DNA from: Clostridia bacterium
Lineage (GTDB): Bacteria; Bacillota; DSM-12270; Thermacetogeniales; Thermacetogeniaceae
Length of the DNA: 49,130 bases
Assembly: GCA_902812385.1 (NCBI GenBank)
Contig: CADDZD010000012.1
Coordinates: 1 to 49,130 of the forward strand
Reading direction: 5' to 3'
In this document: positions 17,213 to 26,367 of the stretch, piece after piece
Layout of the letters: every line of letters begins with the position of its first letter
Numbering within the stretch: position 1 is the first letter of the stretch
Translations under genes and position numbers: made by a program
The notes under the pieces: model-generated
The model's input: the letters and a program-made list of their open reading frames with translations, nothing else
What the model was told of the DNA's origin: nothing
Databases searched by the model: none

Positions 17213-18394
17213 ATGATTGGATTCAGCAAACTTTTGACCGGAAAGGCTACAATTTCCGCAACCCTCCGTGCGGAACAGTGCGGCAGTATGCCCCCTCATT
17301 TGCTCCAGTTTTCTACGGTAAAACGGCCGATTGTGGTCTGGAATATGACGAGGCGCTGCAACCTCCGCTGCCGGCACTGCTACCTGGAAGCAGGTGAGGG
17401 GGATTATGGGGATGAACTTACTACCCTGCAGGCCAGGCGGTTGATCGAAGAGTTGGCGGAGATGAGGGTCCCGGTCCTGCTCTTTTCAGGGGGAGAACCC
17501 CTGCTCCGTAAGGACCTCTGGGAACTGGCGGAATACGCCAGCTCGCTGGGGATCAGGCCGGGATTATCCACCAACGGTACCCTGATTACTCCCGAGGTTG
17601 CTGCCAAGATCAAGCGAAGCGGCTTTGCCTATGTGGGGATCAGCATTGACGGCAGACCGGAAACCCACGATAATTTCCGTGATGTTCCGAACTCCTTTTC
17701 CCGGGCTCTTGATGGTATTCGTAACGCACAGGATGCGGGACTGAATGCGGGAGTACGCTTCACCGTAAACAGGGATTACTATCAAGATCTACCCTTTCTT
17801 TTAGATTTGGTTGAGAAGGAAGGGATCAGGCGTTTCTGCCTGTACCACCTGGTATACGCAGGTCGCGGTAAGGGACTGGCCGAAAAGGATCTCACCCTTG
17901 CACAGAAACGGGAACTGGTTAATTTCTTGATTGAACAAACAAACCTTTTAAGACGGAAAGGGGTGGAGGTGGAGATCCTCACCACGGATAACCATGCCGA
18001 CGGAGTTTACCTATACCGGTGGGCCCTTGAGCATCTCCCCGAACGGGCGGAGGAGATTAAAAAGCTTCTGGAATTTCACGGGGGGTGTTCTGCCGGAGTG
18101 AAGATGGTCAATGTGGGTCCCGAGGGTTATGTTTACCCATGCCAGTTTTGGCGTTCTGGGTATTTAGGCAAATTTCCCGAAAAAACATTTCAAGAGATTT
18201 GGTATAATGAAAACAACAGCCTGCTCCGGGCGTTAAGAAATAAAACAGATTACCTGAAAGGCAAGTGTGGAAGGTGTAAACACAGCGCAATTTGCGGTGG
18301 TTGCAGGATCAGGGCGGAGGCGCTAAGAGGAGATGTTTGGGAGGAGGACCCGGCCTGTTATTTAACCGAGGAGGAAATAGCCTCTCCTGTTTGA
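17213..18394 (+). CDS. ahbC: Radical SAM protein, AhbC/NirJ1-type heme biosynthesis enzyme
   Basis: This 393-residue protein is a radical SAM enzyme with the cluster motif CNLRCRHC (Cys49, Cys53, Cys56), the GGEP motif ([11 protein letters not shown]) and a C-terminal SPASM-like cysteine group ([13 protein letters not shown]). The N-terminus [19 protein letters not shown] resembles NirJ1/AhbC proteins. AhbC removes the two acetate side chains of 12,18-didecarboxysiroheme to give Fe-coproporphyrin III. Its place between hemA and hemB, next to siroheme-decarboxylase genes, supports this. AhbC and AhbD are hard to tell apart by eye. I prefer AhbC because of the N-terminal extension before the cluster. 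Confidence 0.8.
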   Translation: MIGFSKLLTGKATISATLRAEQCGSMPPHLLQFSTVKRPIVVWNMTRRCNLRCRHCYLEAGEGDYGDELTTLQARRLIEELAEMRVPVLLFSGGEPLLRKDLWELAEYASSLGIRPGLSTNGTLITPEVAAKIKRSGFAYVGISIDGRPETHDNFRDVPNSFSRALDGIRNAQDAGLNAGVRFTVNRDYYQDLPFLLDLVEKEGIRRFCLYHLVYAGRGKGLAEKDLTLAQKRELVNFLIEQTNLLRRKGVEVEILTTDNHADGVYLYRWALEHLPERAEEIKKLLEFHGGCSAGVKMVNVGPEGYVYPCQFWRSGYLGKFPEKTFQEIWYNENNSLLRALRNKTDYLKGKCGRCKHSAICGGCRIRAEALRGDVWEEDPACYLTEEEIASPV

Positions 18395-18444
18395 TCGGGG
18401 TCTTCTCTCAAATATGCCATATACCAGAAGGGGGTTATAGCCAC

Positions 18445-19422
18445 ATGAATTTTCCACAAGTGAGACTGCGCCGTCTTCGTAGCAGTCCGGCCCTTCGTGA
18501 ACTTTTACAGGAGACAAGGCTTACAATCGATGACTTGATTTACCCTCTTTTTGTACAGCCTGGTACCGGACGCAAAGATCCGGTGTCATCCATGCCCGGT
18601 GTATTTCGCTATTCTCAGGACTTGCTTATAAAGGAAGTGGAGGAAGCGCATGAACTGGGGATTCGGGCGGTTTTGCTTTTCGGCATTCCGGAAACGAAGG
18701 ATGAAGCGGCGACATCGGCCTATGACGATAACGGGATCGTCCAGCAAGCGGTTCGCCTGTTGAAGAAAACCTTCCCGGAATTGATAGTCCTTACCGATGT
18801 CTGTTTGTGTGAATACATGAGCCACGGACACTGTGGTGTTGTCCGGGATGGGGTGATCGAAAATGACGAAACGCTCCCTCTCCTTGCTCAGACTGCGCTC
18901 TCACACGCTCGGGCAGGGGCCGATATTGTTGCCCCCTCTGACATGATGGATGGTCGTGTCAAGGCCATTAGAGAAAAACTGGATTATAACGGGTATTCAC
19001 ATGTTTCCATTCTTTCTTATGCTGCCAAGTTCGCATCGGCGTTTTATGGGCCCTTCCGGGAAGCGGCGGATTCGGCTCCCGCTTTTGGCGACCGCCGCAC
19101 TTATCAGATGAATCCGGCCAATGGCAGGGAAGCCCTGCGGGAGGTTTTACAGGACATTGCCGAGGGCGCCGATATGGTTATGGTGAAGCCCGCCCTGGCT
19201 TATCTTGACGTGATCCGCGCGGTCCGGGAAAAAGTCTTGTGTCCACTTGTGGCGTACAATGTCAGCGGAGAGTACTCGATGATTAAAGCCGCTGCCGCCA
19301 GGGGCTGGATTGATGAAAGGCAGGTTGTCATGGAAAGCCTTACCGGAATGAGGCGGGCAGGCGCCGATCTGATCATTACGTATTATGCCAAAGATGTGGC
19401 CTCCTGGCTCCGGGAGGGGTAA
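18445..19422 (+). CDS. hemB: Delta-aminolevulinic acid dehydratase (porphobilinogen synthase)
   Basis: This 325-residue protein has the two Schiff-base lysine regions ([14 protein letters not shown] and [13 protein letters not shown]) and the cysteine-rich zinc site [14 protein letters not shown], so it is the Zn-dependent type. It condenses two 5-aminolevulinate molecules to porphobilinogen. The frame runs open from 18292, but ATG 18445 with GAAGGGGG upstream gives the family N-terminus [20 protein letters not shown]. The next gene starts four bases after the stop. Confidence 0.96.
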   Translation: MNFPQVRLRRLRSSPALRELLQETRLTIDDLIYPLFVQPGTGRKDPVSSMPGVFRYSQDLLIKEVEEAHELGIRAVLLFGIPETKDEAATSAYDDNGIVQQAVRLLKKTFPELIVLTDVCLCEYMSHGHCGVVRDGVIENDETLPLLAQTALSHARAGADIVAPSDMMDGRVKAIREKLDYNGYSHVSILSYAAKFASAFYGPFREAADSAPAFGDRRTYQMNPANGREALREVLQDIAEGADMVMVKPALAYLDVIRAVREKVLCPLVAYNVSGEYSMIKAAAARGWIDERQVVMESLTGMRRAGADLIITYYAKDVASWLREG

Positions 19423-19425
19423 ATT

Positions 19426-20886
19426 GTGCTCGTCTCCTGGAACACCACCAATGCATGCAACCTGAAGTGTTCCCATTGCTACCGGGAAGCAGGGGAAAAG
19501 GCTCCTCAGGAACTGACATACTCTGAAGGACTGAAGCTGATAGAGGAGATAAAACGTGCGGGCTTTCACATCCTCGTCTTTAGCGGAGGGGAACCTCTGC
19601 TTAGGCCGGATATTTATGATCTGATTTCATATGCCAGGTCTTTGGGACTGCGCCCTGTCTGCGGGACGAACGGGACGCTGCTAACGCCTCAGGTTGTCCG
19701 AAAACTCCGGGATGCCGGTGCGGCAGCGGTTGGGATCAGCCTCGATAGCACCGATCCTGAAAAACACGACCGTTTCCGGGGGGTGGCCGGTGCCTGGCAG
19801 GCTGCCAGAGAGGGAATGGAAAACTGCCGGGCCGCAGGGTTGCCCTTTCAAATTCACACAACCGTGTTTCCCTGGAACTATGAAGAAATAGAAGCGCTGA
19901 CCGATCTGGCCTTAGAAACGGGAGCAAGAGGGCACCACGTTTTCTTCTTTGTACCGACAGGACGGGGGAAGGAACAGGTAGAAGCGGTCGCTCTGGAACA
20001 GGTTGAGGACCTGCTGGTACGGCTGCTGCAGCGGCAGACGGCTGTTCCCATTGAGATTAAGCCAACGTGTGCTCCCCAGTTTACGAGGGTGGCCAGGCAG
20101 TGTCACCTACCAACGCGTTTTAAACGCGGCTGCCTGGCGGGGATCTCCTACTGCATCATTGGCCCCGAGGGGGACGTCTACCCCTGCCCGTACATGGATT
20201 TGAAGGTTGCCAACGTACGCCGGCTGCCGTTTAATGAAATCTGGCGGAGCAATGAGGTTTTCTTGAAACTCCGAGAACAGAAGTACGGCGGGTATTGCGG
20301 GATATGTTCTTACCGCCGTTGCTGCGGCGGATGTCGGGCCCGGGCTTTTGAAAAAGGGGATTACCTCGGAGAAGATCCCCTCTGCCTTTATAAGAACCGG
20401 CAGGAGAAAAAACTCGCCGGGTTGGCGGAAGAATTAATCATTCGACTCCAAAGGGATCTGCCTGTGACCAAGAGACCCTATCTCGCCCTTGCCGAGGAGT
20501 TGGGGGTTAAGGAAAAGGATGTCCTGAAAGCAATTCGCTGGTTGAAAGCTAAAGGGGTTGTAAGACGCCTGGGAGCTACCTTTGACGCCCGCAAACTGGG
20601 GTATCAGCCCACACTGTGCGCCGCCAAAGTTCCTCCCGAAAGGGTTGAGGAAGTTGCCGCAGTGATCAATGCCTATCCCGGAGTAACCCATAATTACTTG
20701 CGGGAACATGAGTACAATCTCTGGTTCACTCTGATTGCAGAAAGTGAACAGCAACAGGAAGCCCTGATTGAAGAAATCCGGCAAAAAACCGGAGTTACTG
20801 AGGTTCTAAATTTACCTGCAAGAGAGATGTTCAAAATAGCTGTAAATTTTGCCGAGGAGGATCTGCGTGGAGTTTTCGAATCGTGA
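19426..20886 (+). CDS. Fusion: NirJ2/AhbD-type radical SAM enzyme plus AhbA-type siroheme decarboxylase
   Basis: This 486-residue protein joins two heme-pathway enzymes. Residues 1-330 are a radical SAM enzyme with the cluster motif CNLKCSHC (Cys11, 15, 18), [11 protein letters not shown], and a SPASM-like CGICSYRRCCGGC near residue 290. The start LVSWNTTNACN is typical of NirJ2/AhbD. From about residue 340 it continues as an AsnC/Lrp-like siroheme decarboxylase: IIRLQRDLPVTKRPYLALAE, a helix-turn-helix, then GVTHNYLREHEYNLWFTL with the conserved His/Arg residues. There is no stop or start near the junction. The expected roles are Fe-coproporphyrin to heme b (AhbD) and one half of the AhbAB decarboxylase. 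GTG start; GGGAGGGG lies 6 bases upstream. Confidence 0.82.
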   Translation: MLVSWNTTNACNLKCSHCYREAGEKAPQELTYSEGLKLIEEIKRAGFHILVFSGGEPLLRPDIYDLISYARSLGLRPVCGTNGTLLTPQVVRKLRDAGAAAVGISLDSTDPEKHDRFRGVAGAWQAAREGMENCRAAGLPFQIHTTVFPWNYEEIEALTDLALETGARGHHVFFFVPTGRGKEQVEAVALEQVEDLLVRLLQRQTAVPIEIKPTCAPQFTRVARQCHLPTRFKRGCLAGISYCIIGPEGDVYPCPYMDLKVANVRRLPFNEIWRSNEVFLKLREQKYGGYCGICSYRRCCGGCRARAFEKGDYLGEDPLCLYKNRQEKKLAGLAEELIIRLQRDLPVTKRPYLALAEELGVKEKDVLKAIRWLKAKGVVRRLGATFDARKLGYQPTLCAAKVPPERVEEVAAVINAYPGVTHNYLREHEYNLWFTLIAESEQQQEALIEEIRQKTGVTEVLNLPAREMFKIAVNFAEEDLRGVFES

Positions 20887-21346
20887 ACTGGCTGTAATTC
20901 AGGCTTTACAGGAAGACCTCCCGTTGCGAAGCAGGCCGTACCGCATCATTGCGGAGAAAACCGGGATGCAAGAGGACGAGGTCCTTGCGTTAGTCAGGGA
21001 ACTTCAGGCCAAGGGGGTTGTGCGCCGGATAGGAGGGGTGCTGGCCCACAGGGCACTGGGTATTAATGCCAACGCATTGGTGCTCTGGGCCGTACCCGAG
21101 GAAAAGGTACCTGAGGTGGGCAGGAAGCTTGCCGCTTTTCCGGAGATCACCCATTGCTACCACAGGCAGGTGCCGGCAACGTGGACTTACAACCTTTTCA
21201 CCATGGTGCATGCAAGGAATCGTCAGGCATGCCTGGACAAGATTGAAAGCATTGCGCGGATTACAGGATTGAGCAATTACCGGGTTCTGATCAGCATCCG
21301 TGAGCTAAAGAAGTCCAGCATTACTTACAGGATTCAGGAGGGTTGA
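20867..21346 (+). CDS. ahbB: Siroheme decarboxylase subunit, AhbB-type
   Basis: This protein of about 159 residues is an AsnC/Lrp-like siroheme decarboxylase subunit (AhbA/AhbB, NirD/G/H/L family). It has an N-terminal winged helix ([36 protein letters not shown]) and the catalytic region [21 protein letters not shown]. It should pair with the AhbA-like domain at the end of the preceding protein to convert siroheme to 12,18-didecarboxysiroheme. The frame is open from 20849, but GTG 20867 is preferred because GAGGAGG ends 6 bases before it. It overlaps the previous gene by 20 bases. Confidence 0.82.
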   Translation: MEFSNRELAVIQALQEDLPLRSRPYRIIAEKTGMQEDEVLALVRELQAKGVVRRIGGVLAHRALGINANALVLWAVPEEKVPEVGRKLAAFPEITHCYHRQVPATWTYNLFTMVHARNRQACLDKIESIARITGLSNYRVLISIRELKKSSITYRIQEG

Positions 21347-21351
21347 GGTGG

Positions 21352-22665
21352 ATGAGGCGGATTTCACGGTCGCAGCAGTTGTTTGAAAGGGCTTGTGATT
21401 TGATGCCAGGCGGTGTCAACAGCCCGGTCCGCGCCTTCCGCGCTGTTGGCGGGGACCCTCTCTTCATTACCAGGGGTGAGGGTTCTAAAATATTTGACGT
21501 TGATGGAAACGAATATATCGACTATGTCTGTTCCTGGGGGCCCCTGATCCTGGGGCATGCCCATCCGGCAGTGGTCGCTGCTCTTGAAAAAGCAATCAGG
21601 GCAGGGACTAGTTATGGGGCGCCAACCGAAGGTGAAGTAGTGCTGGCTTCTCTGATTGTTGAGGCGGTTCCGTCGGTTGAACGGGTGCGTTTGGTTAATT
21701 CCGGAACGGAGGCCACAATGAGTGCCGTGCGTCTGGCCCGTGCCTTTACCGGAAGAAATAAGGTGATCAAATTTGCGGGATGCTACCACGGCCACGCCGA
21801 TACTTTTTTAGTTCAAGCCGGTTCGGGTGCTTTGACCATGGGGGTGCCTTCCAGCCCCGGTGTTCCTGCTGAGATTAGTGGGTTGACGCTAGTTCTCCCT
21901 TATAACGATATATCCGCCGTTGAAAATGCTTTTGAACGCTTTGGGCAGGAAGTTGCCGCCGTTATTGTCGAACCCGTTGCGGGCAACATGGGGATTGTGC
22001 CGCCGCGCCCCGGATTCCTGGATACGCTGCGGGAGCTAACGAGTGAAGCGGGGAGTCTCCTGATTTTCGACGAAGTGATCACCGGTTTCCGGCTGGGCCC
22101 AGGCGGGGCGCAGCAGCGTTTTGGAGTAAAACCGGACCTGACCTGTTTCGGAAAGATCATCGGGGGCGGCCTGCCTGTTGGGGCTTACGGCGGCAGGGCC
22201 GAAATTATGCAGTTGGTGGCCCCCGAGGGTCCCGTTTATCAGGCAGGCACCCTGTCGGGCAACCCCCTTGCGGTGCAGGCTGGAATAGCTACCCTGGAGC
22301 AACTCCGGAAGCCGGGTGTTTATGAAGAGCTTGAAGAAAAGGGAAAGCGGCTGGCTGAAGGAATCGGCGAAGCGGCGGCGAATGCCGGGGTTCCGGTGCG
22401 AATCAATCAGATCGGTTCCCTTCTCTCGGTTTTTTTCACCGACAGGGCGGTGGAGGACCTGGATTCCGCGATAAGGGCGGATCAGGACTCCTACAGGCAG
22501 TTTTTTATCTCGATGCTGGACGAGGGGATCTACCTGCCGCCTTCCCAGTTTGAAGCGTGGTTCATATCTCTTGCCCATGCGTGGGAAGACCTGGAGAATA
22601 CCGTGGCGGCCGCGGAAAAATCATTTAAAAAAATCGAAAAAAAGGTTTGCCAAAATGGACTATGA
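21352..22665 (+). CDS. hemL: Glutamate-1-semialdehyde 2,1-aminomutase
   Basis: This protein of about 437 residues is a PLP enzyme of the class III aminotransferase fold. It has the N-terminal [19 protein letters not shown], the cofactor-binding FDEVITGFR, and the Schiff-base lysine in [17 protein letters not shown]. It converts glutamate-1-semialdehyde to 5-aminolevulinate and completes the C5 entry route with hemA. TTG 21343 is in frame, but ATG 21352 has the CAGGAGGG site at the right distance. The 3' end overlaps the next gene by 11 bases. Confidence 0.96.
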   Translation: MRRISRSQQLFERACDLMPGGVNSPVRAFRAVGGDPLFITRGEGSKIFDVDGNEYIDYVCSWGPLILGHAHPAVVAALEKAIRAGTSYGAPTEGEVVLASLIVEAVPSVERVRLVNSGTEATMSAVRLARAFTGRNKVIKFAGCYHGHADTFLVQAGSGALTMGVPSSPGVPAEISGLTLVLPYNDISAVENAFERFGQEVAAVIVEPVAGNMGIVPPRPGFLDTLRELTSEAGSLLIFDEVITGFRLGPGGAQQRFGVKPDLTCFGKIIGGGLPVGAYGGRAEIMQLVAPEGPVYQAGTLSGNPLAVQAGIATLEQLRKPGVYEELEEKGKRLAEGIGEAAANAGVPVRINQIGSLLSVFFTDRAVEDLDSAIRADQDSYRQFFISMLDEGIYLPPSQFEAWFISLAHAWEDLENTVAAAEKSFKKIEKKVCQNGL

Positions 22666-23425
22666 ACTCTTTATTAAAAAAGTCAATGAATTCACCGGTA
22701 TCGATCTAACGAACTATAAAAGGCCGCAGATGGAACGGCGGATTACATCCTTAATGCGAGCCCATGGTTTCCAAAACTACAGGGAATATCTAGAGGTCTT
22801 AAAAAAGGAACCCAATCAGCTAGAAAAATTTCTCAATCATTTAACCATCAATGTCAGCGAATTTTACCGTAACCCCAACCAGTGGGACGTCCTTGCGCAA
22901 AAGATTTTACCTGAAATCCTGCGGCGTAACCCTCGCCCAAAAACCTGGAGCGCCGGTTGTGCCACCGGTGAGGAATCCTATACCCTGGCGATGCTGCTGC
23001 GGGAGGCAACCACAGGTTTTTTCCCCCGCATCCTTGCTACAGATATCGATGAGAAGGCTTTAGCAAAAGCAAAAGCAGGTATATACCAGGAGAAGGCGGT
23101 TGAGCACCTCCCCCCTTATTACGTTAAAAAGTATCTAACCAAGGTAGGGGATGTCTACCAGGTTATTGATGATTTAAAAAAACTAGTTAATTTTCAAAAG
23201 CATGATCTGTTAAAGGACCCTTTTGATACCAATTTTGATCTCATCCTTTGCCGAAATGTGGTAATCTATTTTACAAACGAAGCAAAGGATACCCTTTACC
23301 GACGTTTCAGAGAAGCATTGCGGCCGGGAGGCATTCTTTTTACCGGAAGTACGGAACAGATTTTTCAGGCCTCCCAGTTGGGGATGAAAGCAATATCGTT
23401 GTTTTTTTACCAGAGAAAGGATTAA
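22655..23425 (+). CDS. cheR: CheR-type protein-glutamate O-methyltransferase
   Basis: This protein of about 256 residues has the CheR architecture. An N-terminal helical domain ([20 protein letters not shown], then [15 protein letters not shown]) is followed by a Rossmann SAM-binding domain: [41 protein letters not shown] and [13 protein letters not shown]. It should methylate glutamates of chemoreceptors using AdoMet. The frame is open back to 22550, but ATG 22655 matches the family start. It sits at the end of the heme operon, overlapping hemL, with no chemotaxis genes nearby. It ends three bases into the end of a convergent gene. Confidence 0.88.
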   Translation: MDYELFIKKVNEFTGIDLTNYKRPQMERRITSLMRAHGFQNYREYLEVLKKEPNQLEKFLNHLTINVSEFYRNPNQWDVLAQKILPEILRRNPRPKTWSAGCATGEESYTLAMLLREATTGFFPRILATDIDEKALAKAKAGIYQEKAVEHLPPYYVKKYLTKVGDVYQVIDDLKKLVNFQKHDLLKDPFDTNFDLILCRNVVIYFTNEAKDTLYRRFREALRPGGILFTGSTEQIFQASQLGMKAISLFFYQRKD

Positions 23426-23802
23426 ATTTTTTCCTGAAGAAAGTATGCCTTTGTAGTTCTGACTCCAAATTCAAGAGCCTGTTGGTGATCGTTCATAAAG
23501 AGGTCGATTTTGTTTCCCTTGATGGCACCACCGGTGTCCTCTGCGACAAAGATACCGATCCCTTCCAGGTAAAGCATTGTACCTAGTGGAATAACGGTGG
23601 GGTCGGTTGCTATTGTCCGGTGGGTTTGAGCAGGTTTACCACTACTGGTAATACCGTCGCACTTGCCACAGCAAATGTGACACGGGCAATATGCCGTCAC
23701 CTCCACGTCTAAAAACTTTGCTGATCCGTGATCTTTGTAGTAATCCCTCCAGGCAACGATTGCGGTTTGGTCTGCTGCATGCTGTTGTTTCTCTTGTGGC
23801 AT
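23422..23802 (-). CDS. 3D-domain protein (secreted type); signal peptide interrupted by TGA
   Basis: The 126-residue frame contains a complete 3D domain (named for three conserved Asp): VEVTAYCPCHICCGKCDGITSSG, TIATDPTVIPLGTMLY and FVAEDTGGAIKGNKIDLFM. This double-psi beta-barrel is found in MltA-like and Rpf/YuiC-like cell-wall enzymes that cleave peptidoglycan. ATG 23802 has no Shine-Dalgarno. Reading further upstream in the same frame gives, from GTG 23889 with AAGGGGG before it, LDLKRVILNSMLGIVLS, then TGA (23833-23835), then TFLTSASANP, which is an ordinary signal peptide with an AxA cleavage site split by one stop codon. The gene may therefore be a recent pseudogene, carry a sequence error, or be translated without export. 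Confidence 0.75.
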   Translation of the reverse strand: MPQEKQQHAADQTAIVAWRDYYKDHGSAKFLDVEVTAYCPCHICCGKCDGITSSGKPAQTHRTIATDPTVIPLGTMLYLEGIGIFVAEDTGGAIKGNKIDLFMNDHQQALEFGVRTTKAYFLQEKI

Positions 23803-23953
23803 CGGGTTTGCCGAAGCCGAGGTGAGAAATGTTCAGCTGAGAACGATACCAAGCATCGAGTTTAAGATTACTCGTTTTAAATCAAGCACTTGTTATGTAC
23901 CCCCTTGATAACAACTTTTACTCAACAATAAAGTGTGCAGAAACCATAAAGAA

Positions 23954-23967
23954 TATAATAGTATAAT
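23954..23967 (+). promoter_or_regulatory. Paired TATAAT boxes in the divergent region before the FtsA-like gene
   Basis: Two TATAAT hexamers (23954-23959 and 23962-23967) lie about 45 bases before the FtsA-like start, between two divergent genes. No good -35 box is seen, so which one is used is open. Confidence 0.4.
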
Positions 23968-24012
23968 AAGGCAATAATGCCATATTATAGCAACAAAGCG
24001 TGGTGCTAAGTC

Positions 24013-26196
24013 ATGGGCAAGCAGCCCAAAATCATTTTTGCCCTCGACACAGGTACACGAACTGTAGTGGGGCTGGTAGCGGAGATCAGTCCCGAAGGTG
24101 CGAGTGTGCTCGCCGTTGCTGTGGAGGAGCATCAAGGGAGGGCAATGCTGGACGGGCAGATCCATGATATAGAAAGAGTGGCAGAAATTGTTATAAAAAT
24201 AAAACGGCAGCTTGAGGAGAAATTAGGCATTACATTGCAAAAGGTAGCGGTTGCTGCAGCAGGTCGGGCTTTGGTGACGACGCGCCAGGCGGTTGTCCAG
24301 GAGGTATCCCCATGGCATGAAATTAAAGAGGAGCAGGTCAGAAGCGTAGAACTGGAAGCGATCAGAAAAGCCCAGCAATTCCTTGTAAAGAACAAAGAAA
24401 TCAAGGATAAGTATTACTGTGTGGGGTATAGTGTCATCTCATACCAGCTCGACGAACAGAGGATCGGGAACCCGGTGGGGCAAAGGGGAAAGTTACTTGG
24501 TGTGGAACTGATTGCGACGTTTCTGCCTCAGATTGTGGTGGATTCACTGATTGCGGTTTTGGAGCGCGCTGGACTGGAAGTGGATGTGATGACCCTCGAG
24601 CCGATCGCCGCCCTGGAGTTTGTGGTACCACCTACGATGCGTCAGTTAAATATTGCCCTGGTTGATATCGGGGCTGGTACCTCCGATATAGCAATTACTG
24701 CAAACGGTAGCGTTATTGCTTTTGCAATGGTTCTCCTGGCGGGGGACGAAGTCACAGAGCAATTGTGCAGTTCGTACCTCCTGGACTTTATGGTAGGGGA
24801 AAAAGTCAAGCGCAGGTTAAAAGAGGGAGGCGTTTTGTCTTTTAAGGATATTCTAGGTATAAAACATAAAATCCCGAGTGAAGAAATAATCGAGTCTATC
24901 AAAGAAACGGTTAAAGAAATAGCTTTTCAAATCGGGAACACCATTCTTAACCTGAACGGGGGCCCGCCCCAGGCGGTGATCTGTATAGGTGGTGGCAGCC
25001 TTACTCCTTGTCTTACCGAGGAACTGGCGGGAATACTGGGGCTTCCCCGACACCGGGTCGCCGTGCGGCCTGCCGGAGAGGTGGGATCTGTCAAGGGCTT
25101 AAGCCGCAGCCTGGCAGGCCCTGATGGGGTTACTCCGTTAGGAATAGCTCTCATGGCAGCCCGTCCGCAGGCTCTTGGTTTGGTCCAGGTTGAGGTTAAT
25201 GACAGGACCGTGCGGTTATTTCGCGGGGAAAATGCCACTGTAGCTGATGCTTTACTGGCGGCGGGAATGGGTTTTACCGAATTGTGCGGCAGGCCGGGAC
25301 GCAGCCTTACTGTGGAAGTAAATGGAGAATTGCAGATAATCAAAGGTAACACAGGGGAGCCTGCGGAGATTTACCTAAACGGGGAGAAGGCTGAATTGGA
25401 TACACCTCTTCCGCCTGGTGCGGTGATCAAAGTGGGGAAACCAAAACCCGGTTTAGATGCTAAAGCTGTAATAAAAGATGTGCTCCCCTCGAGCCTACCG
25501 GTTATCAACATTTTTTATAATGGTGAAGCAAAGGCGCTCGGACCGGTAATTCTTATGAATGGTCAAAAAGCAGCCCTGGATGCGATCATCGAGGATCATG
25601 CAGTGATTAACTGGCATCCGGTCAGAACAGTACAGGACGCCCTTCTTGCTTTAGGTTTTTCGGAAGCTCAACTCTCTCCGAATAAGTTACACCTGGTCTT
25701 TAACGGGGAACAGAAAGAAATCAGTTTGTGTCCCTTCCGGATCTATAAAAATTGTTCAATCGCCGATCTATCTGACACGATCAGTGAGGGCGATGAACTG
25801 AGCTATGAACCGTTTACTCCCCTATTGCGTGTCGGTGATTTATTGAATCAAGAGAATAGTGACTTTCTTAAGAATGAAATTAATGTTTTTGTTAATGGAG
25901 AGGCGATTACCTTAAAAGGATACGGGATGCGTATTTTAAAAAACGGGATCAGGGTTCACACGGATGAAGCGGTCGAGGACGGTGACGAGATCCAGGTGTC
26001 AAGGGATCCCGAGATCGTCCCCATTTTCGCGGATATCTTTAATTTTATTGATGTCGAACGGACTCCGCCAAGTGCGACGGCGCGCCTGGTAATGCTTTTA
26101 AATGGACAGGAAGCCCAGTTTACGACACCAATCAAGGATGGAGATAAAATTCGCATTTATTGGAAGGACGTAAGCAAGGTAGCGGATAAACTATAA
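24013..26196 (+). CDS. Long FtsA-like actin-fold protein with C-terminal repeat region
   Basis: This 727-residue protein starts with an FtsA/PilM-like actin-type ATPase domain. It has phosphate-1 FALDTGTRTVVGLV (residues 9-22), phosphate-2 ALVDIGAGTSDIAI near residue 214, and the adenosine motif CIGGGSLTPCL near residue 325. FtsA is normally about 420 residues; the extra 300 or so residues hold recurrent short units around an 'NGE/NGQ...L...I.DGD.I' pattern (near nt 25378, 25558, 25888, 26098), like small beta-grasp domains. There is no clear C-terminal amphipathic helix for membrane attachment, which true FtsA has. No ftsZ or ftsQ is adjacent, so it is probably a paralogue rather than the divisome FtsA. 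The Shine-Dalgarno is weak. Confidence 0.72.
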   Translation: MGKQPKIIFALDTGTRTVVGLVAEISPEGASVLAVAVEEHQGRAMLDGQIHDIERVAEIVIKIKRQLEEKLGITLQKVAVAAAGRALVTTRQAVVQEVSPWHEIKEEQVRSVELEAIRKAQQFLVKNKEIKDKYYCVGYSVISYQLDEQRIGNPVGQRGKLLGVELIATFLPQIVVDSLIAVLERAGLEVDVMTLEPIAALEFVVPPTMRQLNIALVDIGAGTSDIAITANGSVIAFAMVLLAGDEVTEQLCSSYLLDFMVGEKVKRRLKEGGVLSFKDILGIKHKIPSEEIIESIKETVKEIAFQIGNTILNLNGGPPQAVICIGGGSLTPCLTEELAGILGLPRHRVAVRPAGEVGSVKGLSRSLAGPDGVTPLGIALMAARPQALGLVQVEVNDRTVRLFRGENATVADALLAAGMGFTELCGRPGRSLTVEVNGELQIIKGNTGEPAEIYLNGEKAELDTPLPPGAVIKVGKPKPGLDAKAVIKDVLPSSLPVINIFYNGEAKALGPVILMNGQKAALDAIIEDHAVINWHPVRTVQDALLALGFSEAQLSPNKLHLVFNGEQKEISLCPFRIYKNCSIADLSDTISEGDELSYEPFTPLLRVGDLLNQENSDFLKNEINVFVNGEAITLKGYGMRILKNGIRVHTDEAVEDGDEIQVSRDPEIVPIFADIFNFIDVERTPPSATARLVMLLNGQEAQFTTPIKDGDKIRIYWKDVSKVADKL

Positions 26197-26227
26197 CCTG
26201 CATTTTAGGTCAACCTCCGTGCATCAC

Positions 26228-26256
26228 TTGACAGTTATAATCATTCGTGTTATTTT
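26228..26256 (+). promoter_or_regulatory. Promoter for tRNA-Leu
   Basis: TTGACA (26228-26233), a 17-base spacer and TATTTT (26251-26256) place the transcription start a few bases before the tRNA at 26266. Confidence 0.65.
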
Positions 26257-26265
26257 AATAGAGAC

Positions 26266-26353
26266 GCGGCTGTGGCGGAATTGGCAGACGCGCTAGACTC
26301 AGGCTCTAGTGGTCATTGCGACCGTGGAGGTTCAAGTCCTCTCAGCCGCACCA
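26266..26353 (+). tRNA. tRNA-Leu (anticodon CAG), CCA encoded
   Basis: This is an 88-base cloverleaf. The acceptor stem is GCGGCTG with CAGCCGC, and the anticodon stem is CTAGA with TCTAG around the loop CTCAGGC, giving anticodon CAG for CUG codons. The long variable arm (TGGTCATTGCGACC) is the class II form expected of tRNA-Leu. T arm GGTTCAAGTCC is present, and CCA is encoded at 26351-26353. A terminator follows. Confidence 0.97.
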
Positions 26354-26367
26354 ATAAGAACATTAAT

